Positions 31,411 through 45,800 of a stretch of 64,000 nt of DNA are shown piece by piece. This DNA comes from Piscicola geometra. Its lineage: Eukaryota > Annelida > Clitellata > Hirudinida > Piscicolidae. The notes beneath the pieces were generated by a model. That model ran no database searches. It was not told where the DNA came from and saw only the letters and a program-made list of their open reading frames with translations. Each line of letters begins with the position of its first letter. The stretch's first letter is position 1. Made by a program: the position numbers and the translations under genes. The DNA is taken from assembly GCA_943735955.1 (NCBI GenBank), contig OX030958.1, forward strand, positions 10,529,626 through 10,593,625. The letters run 5' to 3'.

Positions 31411-33899
31411 TTTTTGAAGTAAATAAAATACAAAGATAATAAATCATTTAATTCTTCTGAGATCGTTATATGTTTCATATATTATAAAAGTTAATATTTT
31501 GTAAATTTTACCATTAATACTAGCCTCAAAATTGCCATTAAGCACCGCCAGTTTTCATTAGAAAAACGTATTCAGTTTTCATTATTTTTTATTTATACAT
31601 ATATATTAACATCTATATTATTCGCCTTTCTAAAATTATTTATTAATTATTTTATTGCTTAAGTAGTAGTTCGTTTGGCTGTTCTATTGATTGTGTTGTA
31701 AATAAATTTGAGTGTTCATTCATTTGATAGCTAAAAATATCTTAAGATGTGGCTGGTAGACTTTAAATGCTGCTTTTAATTATATAAAAAACTTGGTTAC
31801 CCAAATAGTGAAATAAGTTAAACGACAAAGTAAGTAAAAATTCTTTTTTTCGATCACAAATGATCGGTAGTTTTATTAAGATTTGTGTAGAAATGCTTCA
31901 ACATTATAAAATTAATCATAGAATTATAAAAAAATTAAATCTATAAAACAAATGTAAACAGGTTAAATATTTAAACGAATATGAACTAGGTAATTGAAAT
32001 AGGCCTTTAAAGAAGGGATGGCATCGGGTTTTAAAATAACGGGTCGGTAACGCAGAAATTTTTTGGACTCGTGTACTCATGACATTTTTGTCCAAAATGA
32101 AAATTATTACAAATATATAAAAATGTGGAAGAAAATATAATTTATAAAAGATCAATTTGTAATTGATACACTATATATTTTGTTTTTTTTAATGTATATT
32201 TTTAAATTGTATATTTAGTGAAAATGTTTTTGAATAGATTTTGCTATAAAAAATAATTTTTTATCTAAAAATGAAAAAAAGTTCTCTCATTAAGTATTTT
32301 AAAAGAAAAAAATCACAGTAGAAATATTAAATTAGAAAAATATAGAACGTTTTAAAAATGCGCACTTATTGATTTTTTCTGGTGTCTGAGTAAAAGTCGG
32401 GTCCGGTTGTCGGGTGCCTGTTGCCATCCTAATTTAAACGAAAAATACCAAACCAAAGTAAATTCTTATAAATATTTTTAACTGAAACCATTTTAAAGTC
32501 ATAAAACCAATATTAAGAATGCCGTAAAATATATTTAAAATATATATTCAACTAAAAATTCTTTATAAATATATTTCACATGTTGTAAAAAATTTATTTA
32601 CATTATTTTTCAATCATTCAAATAGATTCTTGTAAAACAAGGCACTAAATAGTTTTTGAACATTAACAAAATTTCATATAATAAAGGTCAATTCTTGAGT
32701 AGAATATTTTATGGACATTGCTGTTGTAAAATGTATGTGCTAATTAATTTATTTCACTTGATACAAGTCCGTCAAAATAAACTAGAAATGAACGCAAATA
32801 TATAAAAGTTTTTTTTTATCGTAAAATTCAAACGAGAAGAAAAGAATTTAAATACAATTTTTTTTCAAAAACATGTTTTATTTTAATCCTTACGCTAAAC
32901 CTACCTATATTCCTACCCTCAACCTTAGCCCTACTCCACCCCAACCTTAACTTCCCCTTCCCTCTGACTTTACACTTAACTCTTGCCTAAACCTAACCTT
33001 ACCCCTAACCCTAACCCTGCTCCTAACATTAACCATAAGTATTTACTAAGTATAACAGTGTTTTTTTTATCGTGAAATGTTTACAGAAAATTAAAAAAAT
33101 AGAAATTGTTTCAATAAAAAAATATATAAATAAAATAAATATAAATAAATGAAAAATAATCATGAATATACAAGTGTTCATTAATCTTTTTTTTCTAAAT
33201 GTAATTGGCGTTAACTTTTATTCATATTGATTGATGGATCCCAAGTAATATAATACTAGTTATAGGTAAGTCAGTGACGGACCTGTAGCCAGTGCGTTAA
33301 TTGATTATTTTCTTATAATCTAAAAATTCTTTATGAGTATTATCATTATTTAATTTAAATAAAATAAAAATATCATTGCACGTTATTTAAAACTGTGACA
33401 GTATTGCTTCAAAAAGTTCTACATAGTAAATGCATTTTAAATCAGGAATGGCTTAAAACAGCATTTAGAACTACTTAAAAACAAATAAACTAAGTCGGAA
33501 ATATGATTCGGAAAATGAAGCTTTCAAAGGATTATTCAAATGCAGAACTTCTATAAATGCACTAAGCGATCAAAGGTGTAATTCAACACTTAACTGCTGT
33601 CTAGTTCATTTGATATCAGATTTATCACAGATGTCTATTACAATAAATTTTAACAAGCGAGTTTAAGATTTCAAATTTAATAAATTATTCATTCTGAAAA
33701 CACTGTTTTACATATAGCTGTAATGCGCCTTTAACACTTTATAAAATTACATCTTTGTTCAACTACTTTGCTATTAATTGACTTTAATTACTATCTACAT
33801 GCTGTATAAACAATTACAAAACTTTAATATCATTAAGGTAAATGAATAATCATAAAAATAAAAATCCAAAAATGTTATCTCTTCAACTTTTTTTTATAC
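31411..33899. other. AT-rich intergenic DNA
   Basis: No gene is seen between the repeat copies and the 3' end of sacsin, apart from the CCCTAA-like tract listed separately. The sacsin 3' UTR on the minus strand must lie just below 33900. Confidence 0.5.
32885..33030. repeat. Degenerate CCCTAA (telomere-like) tract
   Basis: About 145 bp of C/T/A-rich sequence with many cctaaccc-like units, clearest at 32995-33018 (accttacccctaaccctaac). It is flanked on both sides by AT-rich DNA. It is an interstitial, decayed telomere-like repeat or a satellite that resembles one. Confidence 0.55.
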
Positions 33900-36800
33900 C
33901 TAATCTTTTCCATCTACTATAAAAGCGACTTTCTCCAAAATGGCTTTTGACAGCTTGATAGCCTCTTCAGCCATCTCATGTGTGTATTCTTCATGAGGAA
34001 TCACCACGAAGTCTATGGGATCTGGGTTGTATAGTTTGTTAGAACTCCCAACCACCCCTTGTAACTTGACCGCCAACTTTCGCAAATCAACATCTTCTAA
34101 CGAAGACACCAAAATCACAAGGTCATGACTGAGACTCGTCGATGCGTCGACAAAGTACTGTGCTGCTTTCAGAGCTTTTTCTGCTGCCTGTCGTTTTTAA
34201 ATTATTTTTTAACGTATTTTTTCAATTGTTTATAGATTTGAAGATTAGTCGAATCACTAAAGTGAGTCATAAACTTAACAATTTTAAATTAAAGTAATTT
34301 GCGTAATACATTTTTACAGACCTGATGTGCTTTGATGCAAACCCACTCGTAGGCTGGGTTGCCTTGGGGATTGAAATCATTGTCAGCAGACTTCAAATCC
34401 TCTTCTGCCTGTCTCAGAAACTTCCTGGCTTGTGCAGGTTGAGGGTTGGTACTCGCGAAGGTTGGTGGCACATCAAAGTTGAAATTTTTAGATTGGCCTG
34501 AAAACCTGTATTCTCTGCTGAAGTTTTCCTTGTACCTTTCCTTCTGCTCCTTGTGCTCTTTCGCCCTTCTATTCATTTCATCAAAGAATCTTTGATACGA
34601 TTGGTAGAAGTTCTCTTGGAATGAAGCTGAGTTCGCAAAAGGATTTCTAGGGTCGGCGTGAAAGGTTTGATGAAAGGAGTTGTAGTCTTTTGGTCTGCCC
34701 AAGCCTAGCTCTAATCGCTCCAGTTCCGCTTGTATGTGTTGAGTGAGAGATGTAGCAAGTTTTTCATTGTCAGGGTTTTTATCAGGGTGCCATTTCAGAT
34801 ATAATCTGTAAAAAATTATTGTTTAAAATTCTGTATACAAAATAATTTTTCTAATCAAACGAATAAGCAATTTGAGTCTTTCACATTTTAAAAAAATTTA
34901 TAAATTTATACAAATACCTTTTAATAATTTTCCTTCTCTGTACATTATCCATTTTCCATGCTTCTTCAAGAGTATTTGTAATTTCATTTTTGATTTCGTC
35001 TTCTTTCAAAAGTTCTTCTTCCTCGAGCTCTAATGTTTTATCTGCATCTTTATTATTGGTCCGACTCGAAGATTCATCGGTTTCACCTGAGTGCGTTGAA
35101 GCTTTGTCTGAATCATGGGAGTTTGAGTTTTCAGAAACCACGCTATCTTGTCTGTAGAACACTGTATCGTCATCAAAACTTTCGTTTCTCTGCTTCTTTT
35201 TCTCGTTTTGAAATAAACCTCCATTACTTTTTTGTCTTTCATTTACAGGAACAAGTGCGTTTGAGGTATTGTTGCAGTTAATCGGCTCATACAAAGCGGC
35301 TTTTGCATCCAAACCAGGTTTTCCGCTTGACAAGGGTGTAGGCATCGTTTCACTGTTGTTCGATTCTCTTCCCACGTAACGATCCACTCTGTGAAACTTG
35401 TACAAGTCTGCAGCCGATACTTCAATAATCTCTCTTTCGTCTCCTATGTTGATCTTGTATCTTTGTTGCAGTAATTTCTTTGTGGCTTCTTTCCTTCTTT
35501 CTTTTTCGTATTTAACATTGTTACTACCTGTGCTTGAAAACGTTCTACGTTTGGGAGAATGCTCATCTCCAACACCACTGTGGATTATGGCGTAGATGAA
35601 GGTTGGCTCTCCGGTCAATTCGTCATTTATTTCGTAACCAACGTATTCACCAGCTTCGAAAAAACCGAAATCTTCTTTTAAAAGGTGATGGTCTTCAATG
35701 TGTATGAAAGACCCAGCGGGTGGTAGTGTGGATGTGAGGAGATCATTCTTATTACTTCGGTCTGGTCTTATTTTTAAGCGGTCTAGAACTTTAGAAATGG
35801 AATGGGGTGGGCAGCTTAGTATTGCTTGTATGTAATGGATGTTTTCTTTCAGAAGACTGTTCGTTATTTTGTTGATGATTTCCGATATTCTCACTTGTAG
35901 CTCATCTTCTAGCTTTAGAGATTTGTCGATATAAATTTCCCAATAGATTTCACCACTTTCTGCATCTGTTAGTTTTTCAGCGAAACACTGGTTTTCACTC
36001 TCACTTTCTGGTAGTTTCTCATCTAAATGCACCAAGAAGGTTCTTACCTTATCCACCCCGTAGACGTTAATTCCTTTGAGTTGTTGTTGAATTGTATCAA
36101 ACACTTCTTGTTTGATTCTATGGCCAATTTTCCTGTGCTCATGTTTTATTAGCCTCGCTAATCCTATTGCAAAAGCTTTGGTGTTAATTTGGCACTTAAG
36201 TTTATTACCTACATCATGCATGCATCTCGACTCGTACAATTCTGCTTCTAGTTTTTCATTTAAAATGTTGGACAGCATTTTTGGTCTTATATTCTCGGGA
36301 AGAAGGTCAATAATTTCTAAATGGTTTTCAAAATTCAATTTGCATTCATTTAAATTAATTAAAAAGTTACCACTTAGAGTATCTATTCTTTCTTTCCATG
36401 ATGGTTCATCGATGTATATTATTTCTGAAGACTCTAGAAGAATTCCTTGTGTTGTAGGAAGATACAATTTTTGAATACTTTTTACGGTAGCGTGGTCGTT
36501 TTCTTTATTGCACAAAACGCTGAAGAAGCCATGCACTGCTTTGAAGACCTTTTTCAACTCGTTAGGATGAAGTCGTGATGAGGGAGTGTTTAGGTACATT
36601 TTTTCTAAAACAACGGCATACTGACTTTCAGTCGCATTCAATGTAGCTCCCAATTCAAGAAAAAGTCTTTTGAACTCTCCGAGCTCCAAAGGGATCTTGT
36701 GCAGATAGTTGATGATCTGGTCTCCTTGCGGCAAGTCAATCACCACTTGTTGAGGGCATACAAAGGTCTGTCCCATGTTTGAGATGATGCATGGAGTGTG

Positions 36801-39800
36801 CGAAAGCTGGTATATGTGTTCCTTCGAAACGAGATCTTCATTGAAACCTTCTTTTGAAATTTCTTCTTGTAGAAAAGCATATATCTTCTTTAGGATGTCG
36901 ATTCTCAGATAAGCCTTGTACTCTGTGCTACTGTTGGCTTCTGTTGCAACACTACAAATGTTGTTCAAATGCTTAACCACCAAGTTCAAAGAAGGCTTTC
37001 TTTCTACTTTCAAACATCTTCCCACTGACTCTTTCAACTCTGCAACTTCTTTAAAAGCTTCAACTTCTGAATTGATGTTTCGACCCACCATTTTGAAAGG
37101 GTTTGCCCAGTCATGCAAAGTATATGAAACACTCCAGATGAGTGTTTCGTGCTGTTCAACAATGCCTTCTTCAAAAGCTATGAAAGTCGTATTATTATTT
37201 TCAGAAGAATTCTGCTTTTCGTCGTAAGCCGGGTAAATAGCTCTATAAACTGATTTAATTTTGGAAGATGGAATAAATCTGATTGTCGAAATGGTGTTTA
37301 GAAAACTTTCATCAGACAAGAAAGAACTGTTAAATAAATTTAAAACTAGTGTTTTAGCTTTTTCTCCTGTTTTTTCGTTGAAATCAGTGTAAGCTTCTTG
37401 TTCAATTTCCAAAGCAAATTTCACAAAAAGCTCTTTGGTTAAAGAGCTTTGAAGACCCACAAGTTTCATGAAGTCGAGCCATTTGTACTCTCCGAAGGGT
37501 GGTGGAGGAAAAACTGTTTGGTCGCCATTCCAAAAAATTATCTTGAATAACTGATTTCTCGGGTCAAAAAAGTGAGAAGCTGGATAGTAATTTGAGCCAA
37601 ATTCATCTTCTAAAACTATGAAATTGAGTTTTTTTAGTGAATCTGTTATGTCCATACGATATTCATTATTTTCTTCGGTTAGTATTTTGTCTTTCAAAAA
37701 TTTCAAATGATCGAGCCAAATGTCAGAGTTAATGGATGAAAAATTAGGTAGTATGAAGTTTAAGTAAAGTTCTGAAGAGGTTATTAACTGGCAATTTATC
37801 GTTTTATACATCTCTACAAACATTAAATTAGATTTAAGAAATAATATGTTGTCATTGTTCCATTTCTCCAGACTCATGTGAGGAACCTCGTTGAGAATAA
37901 CGTAAGCTTCGTAATTTGAAAGAGCCGTGAATTTATCTTCGGTAGTGATGTGGATGGGTAAGTTTCTGATCATCGATACTGTTGTGCGGCTATCTTTCCA
38001 TACATTCACTGAGTCTGAAAAGTACTTCATCAATAAAAGTGTTTCGTTGTTTGAAATCGGACTGTCGAAATTTTTCATTGCAAACGTCAAAGCTTCTGCT
38101 ACTGATGATGGGTCTTCTAAATTTGAAACTAGTTTTTCTACAAAGGAAGTCAGGTCTTTGTTGAAAAAATCTTTGTCGAGCTCTGGCACATTCAATTTTC
38201 TCAAGCAGTTTTTCAATGGAGAGCTCATCAAACTTGTTTTTGTAAAATCGAAAACCAAATTAAAGTTTTTCAAAGAAAAAAAGTATTTGAGAAAAGTATC
38301 TTTGGTTCCATTCCCACTACTTGTTGCTTTTCTACTTACCGGCAATAAACACCAATCTTCAATAGGTTTCAAATGCTGCTTTATCTCTTCTTTTTCATCA
38401 AACTCTTTGCATTCTTCTTTTATGTAATTCCATACGTTAGCAAACCACTCAAATGATAATGTTAGATCAAAGTTAAAGTCTTCGTTAATGATACAATCTT
38501 TATTTTTAAATTTATTTTCTGGTAAAATTACTGGTAGAAGATTCGAGAATTCTTTTATATTTAAAATTACAAATAAATTACTACTTAACTCGTGGCTTAT
38601 AGGCAGCATTTCATCAAGTATTGATAAGTCGATAAATCTATGACCAAGTTGAGGAAACAAATTACAGTATTTTGAAATATATATTGGTATTTTTGATGAG
38701 AAGGGTCGAAGGATGTTGTCTGCTGTTAGTTTGAATGGTAGGAATCTTATGTTTGCTGAGAAATAGAGTTGGTCCATGAGGCAATACCGTAGAAGAGTTT
38801 GTAATTCTTGCTTATTGTTGAATGGAGTATTAGACAGAGGTTGTGGTAGGTTATTAAGATTGCATTTAGAAAAACTGGGCTCACAGTCTTTGAAATAATT
38901 CATGACTGCCATGGGAGTGATGGTTTCAACTGGCACACCTGCCTCGACAAAACATCGATATATTTGCATGTTAGTTTGTATTAAAGGAAAGTTTAATTTT
39001 AATAGAATTTTTCTTAGAACTTCTTTAGTTAGTGTTAGTCGATCGTTGTTTAAAGTTTCATTTAAGTTATCAAATACTGGCTTGAAGCTGAGATTATTTC
39101 TTATAGAACACCATTTAACCGTATACCTTTCTTCCTCCATTAAAAAACCTTCTTTGGTTGTGTAACTGTTTAATTGTATTTTAGAGAATGGAATTACGTT
39201 AGAGTTTAAGTTAAATATTTTTATATAGACGCTGGTGCCACACGCCTTCCAATATGAACTCATGTCATCGTTAAAGATTGGGAAGATGGTGTTGTAGTAG
39301 TTTAAGTCAATTAATGTGTCGTTTTCTTCGTATGGCTGGGTGTGGTCATAAACTATACCAGTCAAAGATTCCAGCATTGAAACGTAGGCCATTGAAATCA
39401 CATTCATAAACAAAATCTTGTTCCATTCTGTCTTCACGTTAACTTCTAAATCGTCATACCACAAATTCCTTCTTGTTTCATAGTCAAGAGCAAAGTGACC
39501 ATTAATGTGAACTTGGAACTCACTCATGATTGGCAGCGGTAGAAAACAAAAGAGCTTTTTGGGTCTCTTTTTTGAGGCTTTGAGGTCATTTCCATTGAGA
39601 AGAACAGCCACACCCCCTTGAGGCATCAGCATCAACTCCATGCTCCTGAAAGCTTCAACTACTTATCCGGGAAGTTTTATGTCTTTGTCGAAACCCAAAA
39701 CCTGTGTAACCATCCACAATTCCCAATCTCCTCTGTTGTTGCTGACTTCAATTTTGTAAGTGTTGATCGTTTTAGGAATTTTTAGTAAGTTTTCTCCTTT

Positions 39801-42800
39801 ATTTGAATTAGCTAAGCTTTTTCTAAACTCTGAAAATCTTTTTTTGTTTTCTTCATCTTTACTGTTTAATTTTGATTCAAAAATGCCAAGAGGAATTAAT
39901 TTACCAGTTATTCTATCTATTTCGAGCATTGAAACCTTTCTTATATTTTTTAGAAACAACATACAATCTCCAACTTCTATGTTAAACTTTTTGAAAAGAT
40001 TATCTATAAACTCTACCGTGATAACTTTGTCAGACAAATCTGATGTTTTACTCATTTCTTCACTTCTGAGAGGTAGCCGAAACATTGTAGCGTTTTCCAT
40101 GTTGAACATATCTTCAAGGTAACAAGAGAAGACATCAGGAAACAACTGCTTCAAATCTGCTATATCTTGGTACCTTCTTCCTGGCATTTGAAGGGTCGAA
40201 TCTGGCACGTATTTTGCGTGAGGATCGAAGATGCATAAAGTTTCTGGAGTGTTGGGGCCCTTGGTGAGAAAGGATGGGACGTCTGTTAGGTGGTAAACAC
40301 AGTTGAAGCCTACGCCGTACTGTCCTGTCTTGTTAGGATCGTTTCGCTTGCTGCCTTCTCCCAGTTTTTGAATCGCTTCGAGATCACTTTCTAAAAAAGC
40401 TCTGTCATTGAACACACACAAGGCTGGTCCTTGCAACGGCTTCCACGATTTATCAAACACCCGTTCTGTTGAATGTTGTCTGTTGTCTTTGATGAAACAT
40501 ATCTCACTAGCTCCAGAATCATCAGCGTTTTGAAGCAATTCTTTCAAAATCTCTTTGTCACATGGATAACCAGACAAAATATTTCTGATTCTGTTTGTTA
40601 ATTTCTCTTGCTGACCAAAAGGTATCCCTGTCGAGTGTTTCTTCAAGGTTTCTTCTCTGTTTGTGTTAACGCCTAGTTGTTTAGAAATTGTGAATGGAAT
40701 CAGAGGATGGGAAAACGACGTATTTTCATTTGTTGGCAGCCATTGACAATCTGGTTCATTGTAACACAAGTCTGAAGCAGACATCAGCTTGTCTGTAGCG
40801 TCAGGAATGAAAATATGCCCGTAAGAAGAAATAATATCTTTAATTGAAGTTTTGTCTTCTGTCATGCACTCATTCAAACAGTTGACTAATTGAATAGCCT
40901 TTTTGAGTTGTGCTCGATCTAGTGGTTTATCAGCGAATTGAAACTTCATTTCCTGCAAGGCACGCACGTAATCAAATGCTTCAAAGTTATCTCTCACTCC
41001 AGTTGACTTCAAAAGATTGTAAAAATGTCTTTTCAGCGATTCAGGACAGGTGTAGAGATGAGGCACGCAAATCGTATGCTGGAAATTAAAGGCAACTTTA
41101 TTAGGCTGTAAGAACCCATCTGGTGTAAGAATGAACGCTTTGGATTTCAGAGTATCGATAACTATCTGCTTCTTGTCGAAAGTGTTAAATTGTTGCTGTT
41201 TCTGTAAAAAATCATAAATCTCGTAACATATGCTTCTCAAACTGTTTTGAAAACGTGAATGAATTATTGATTGGATTTCTGGGTAGTTTATAATGGCGTC
41301 TAGTTGCTCTAAAACATCTTCCACTGAGGGCTCGCATTGCTCGGGAGTGAGTAAGAGGAATTCAAGAACTTTCGAGCCTGGAGGAAAAAGACTTTTGTCG
41401 ATTAGGGCTCTCACACAGCTGACTAGGTTCGTGGCTTCTGGCGGGTAGGCATCTTCAGGTCTGATGAGTGTCACAACGTCGAGCTCGTCTCCTTTCCACT
41501 TCAATGGGTAGTCTTTTGGTTTTTTAAGCAGAGTTAAGAATGGTATCGTGAGAAATTTTTCGCGAATTTCTTTGTAGGTTGATTTTTTGAACACTGTCGA
41601 AGACTCATTCAGTTCTAGCAACATGTCGATGATTTGGAGTATGGACTTAACTAACTTTTTTAGAGTTTCTTCATCGGAATTTAGATTCGAAACTGTTTCA
41701 GCTCTTTCTAGCATGTCGTCCCACGATATCTGTTCTACTTGGTGTTTCATTCCGATGGACCTGAGCAAGGAGAGGCATTCAGGTCGGGAGTATGAACTTT
41801 TGCTGAGTGGGAATTTTCCGTCTACTTCTGAATACATGTTTGACAAAAGAGATGTTGGGTCTATGAGATCTTTTACGCATTTTAAGTGTTCTCCGTTTGG
41901 GGTTACAGGAATACACTTGAAACTGGCGATTAGTTCGTTGAGTTTTTCGTTTTGGAGCGAAAGAGCATGCAGAAGGAGAATGTCACGTTGTTGTGAGTCG
42001 ATATGGATTATATTAGAAAAAAATATCTCTTTGAAGAATCTTACTATGTTATAGTTATTCGAAAAGTTTTCAGTTTTTATATCTGAATAAATCATTGCTT
42101 TTTCCACCCAATCATCAAAGTAAACCACTATTTGATCTTTATTTAAATTATTTTTGTTTAAATTACTAAAAACTTGATAAGCTACTTTCCCGATCTCCGT
42201 TTTTGAAAACTCAAAATCGATGAACATTGAATTTTTGAAATTTCGCCATTGGTTATAGTCGGATAAAATTTTGTAATCATCTGTGCTTGTCATTGTATTG
42301 TAAAACCTTTTAACCATGAATTCACACGAAGGAGAGATGAAATCAACATTTGGCCACAGTGAAGAGAAGTCGTAGGCATTTTCAGCCTTCGAAAGCAAGC
42401 TTAAATCATTCAAAAGTTTCAAATAGGCTTCTGACAACGCGTCTTCCATCAACACTTTGTTCCACACTGGTCGAATATCGTACTTGTCGTCTTCACTCTT
42501 TTGACAAAGTAACTTTCTGTTAGACGTTACTGCGAAAGCTGCGTTTATATGCACTGGCAAGCCTGACCTCAGCGGGAGTGGCATGAAGGTGAAGATGAGT
42601 CCAGAATGGCTTGTGCTCAATGAGTTTGAAACTTTGTCACCCCCATTAACAATAGGAATTGGTCTGTAACCACAACCTTCACTGCCCTCTACAGGCACAG
42701 CTATTGAAACGTTAGAAGTCAAGTTTTCTTCCCTTATAGCCATCTCTAACGATTCCTTCATGCCTAGGTAGTTTATTATTAACCATTCTTGGAAGTTGTC

Positions 42801-45800
42801 ATTCAGCTTGCTATGTTTCATTTCAAAGAATATTTCACTTTTTGAAGTATTTGCAAAGAATGTCCTCATTTCTACTATGAGCGAAGCATCTAAGATTGGG
42901 ATGTCTTCTGGTGAAACGTTGTTGCGGTGCCTTTTTGTGATTTCTACTCCAGTCTTGAGAGAACGACATTGCTTCAGTAGTTGCAAAGATTCTTTGGACA
43001 GTTTTTTCTCTGAGTGGATTTCTTCATCTGTGCACGATTGAAGCTCTCTTAGAATTTTTATCAACTTCTTTTCAATTGAATATAGCTCAACAACATCAGT
43101 AAGCGGATTGCCTTTTTTTGAAAGATGATATATTTTTATTTTTATTACATTCTGCGAAAATAGTAACAACTTTGAAGCTGAGTGGAAAAGGATTTTGAGT
43201 AGTTCTTTCATTTCTTTATCATCATAGTGTTTAGATGATATCTCGCTTTTTGCTGCTTGGAGTTTATTTCTCAGTGGGAAGCGGAAAAGTGTACCGTTGT
43301 ACAAATCAATTTGAGAACTTGACTTCAAATTACAGTTAAACATTCCATTGTATGGTTTAAATTGGTTTCCAAATCTTTTGAGATTTTTCTTGTGTCTTTG
43401 AAGATCAATTTTTATTCCTGGTTTTCGCTTATCTCGTATACTTTTTCCTAAGTGTTTTGTGTGTGGATCAAAGATCACTATGCTATGCCTGCTAACAAAG
43501 CTGGGAACATCAGTGATATTGTAAACGCTGTTAAATCCGAGACCAAACTTTCCGATCTTATCTGGCTGATTTAATTTTGTAGCACCATTCAACTTTGTGA
43601 TGTTTTCAAAGTCTGAATCAGTGAAGACAGCATCGTTGTAGACCCACAAAGCTGGACCTTGGCACTCTTTCATACCTTCGTCTAAAAGACAAGTCTTCGC
43701 ATCATCATTATCTCTCTCGTCGTAAAGAAAAGATACCTCTGTTGCACCCGCGTCGTCGGCGTTTTGGACTAACTCTTTAGGAATGGCAAAGCCATCGGAG
43801 TATTCAAGTAAAAGACTGTTGAGTCGGTGTGTGAGTGAGTCAGACTGGCCAAAGCCTATGTCTAGTTCTTCTGCATCCAGCATTCTTGACATCAAAGTTG
43901 GAACTCCTAGAGCTTCTGAAGTGCTGATGGGAACGTTCAAATGCACCAATGATATTTTGCTACCGTCTTCATTATCATCTATTCCAAAATCTTCCATGTT
44001 ATAACCTTTAATTAAAGAAAAAAAAATTGACTCTACATTTAGAACATAGATATTTAAAATGAATTGAATTTGAGCTTTTAAACCTTGTCTAAGCCATTCT
44101 TCGTCGCAAAAGGTACAATCCGCTAGCAAAGCCATGATCAGGCTGGAATTGTCTTCAGTGTGGATTGGCAAATAGAGGTTGTCGTGTAAATGTTTTAAAT
44201 ACTCGGACTTTTTTTCTTCACTTTCTAGACTATGCACGTGCGATTTGAGTTCGTTGAGCACACTGACACAGAGATGAAGATCTTTTCTTACTTCAGAAAT
44301 GCTAAAATGCGAGTTTTTTGTTTCTTTATTTATTTCGTCAACATCATTGTTCGTTTCATTTGATACATCCAGTTCGTTTTGTTTTTCGTGTTTCTTATAA
44401 ATATTTTGAATAACATTTATTAAATTACAATTCTTTTCTATTCCGGCAACTTTTTCAAAAAAATCTTTTAATAAAGCCATTTCTAGCGGCAAGCTGTAGA
44501 CAAAAGGCCTCAGGTCCATGAAAGGTTGGATAAAAACAACTTTATCATTTGACACAAAACCCTGTAAATTATATTTAATTTTATTAGTTACAATTAATGC
44601 ATTAAAAACTATTTAAAAAATTATGTTTTCAATTTAACCTCGCCGTTCCAAATCCAGCTGTTTGGCAACTTTTCTTCAAATATGGCTTTTTTAACTTCTT
44701 CAGGGTCATGTTTTGAAAGTTCAATATAGATGCTTTTACTTATTTCTGAATAAACAACTTTTTCATAGGCCGAGTAAGAAGTTACTATGTTTTTGAGGTG
44801 TTTTACTACTGTATTAATATCGAGCGCTACATCCCACCCAAGTGATCTTTCGATCTCTGGAGAAAATTCAAAATGGGAAGATGGTTTTATAGAACCAGCA
44901 AGATTGAAATTCTTTTTGGATATCATGTTACTAGGTTTTTCAAAATGATTTTTCAAAAAGGATTTGTCATTCGATGGTACAGAGGTTACTCGAGAACCAT
45001 ACCAAGAAAGGCTTTTAGGGTAGAATGAAGGTTTTTCTGTTGATATAAAAACCCAGTTGATGATTTTTAATGCTTCAGAAAGTTTCACAGCATCTTGGTA
45101 ACACACACTCTCCAGCTTGTGTTTGAACTTATGCAAAAACTCAACAATGGCTGCAGATTTATCTTTGAGAACTTCTAAAGTCACTTTTCCTGCGTACGTC
45201 TTTACTGGTGCGTTTTCGTTGTTGTTAAAATCGTGAGTAATGTTTCCAGAATGAAAAGCAATCACTTCGGCACTCTCTTTCAATTCTTCAGGTTCGACAT
45301 CTGCTCTTCCTCTCAAGCCAATTTCTCTCAGAATTGGTAAGAAACCTTTGATTGTGTAATCCTTGTCAGGAAAACGATTTTCTAGAACAAAAAGTCTTTT
45401 TAGAAGATCTTGTTCTGGATCGTAAAAATGCGAAGTTGGAACAAGCAAGTCGTTGTTATCCATGAAAGGAAGAGAGTTGAGAGATTTCTTAAGTGTGGAA
45501 GAATCTGAATCAACTAGCCTGAAAATTATATTATTTTACTTATTAATGTTTATTGTTGTTTGCAGCTGCTCTTTAGTTATTAATATTTTATATGTAATAA
45601 TATAATTATACCTGTGAAAGTTTTTGAGAACATGCAGCATTACTTCTTTTACTTGAGACCTTTCATAAAACGCTCCTTCTATATCTCGAAAAACCACTTG
45701 TTCAAGTAGTTGAGTTGAGTTGAGTTGTCTGACCCCCAAAAGCTTCCCTAAGGCTTGTGAACTCACGTCTTTAATGTCCAGCAAAGAACTCGACAAGGGA

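Noticed and set aside
39642..39662. A 21-base intron in sacsin as the sole explanation of the stop
   Set aside because: The borders look like splice sites and the frame is kept, but animal introns this short are not established and all other introns here are 77 bases or more. Kept only as one hypothesis.
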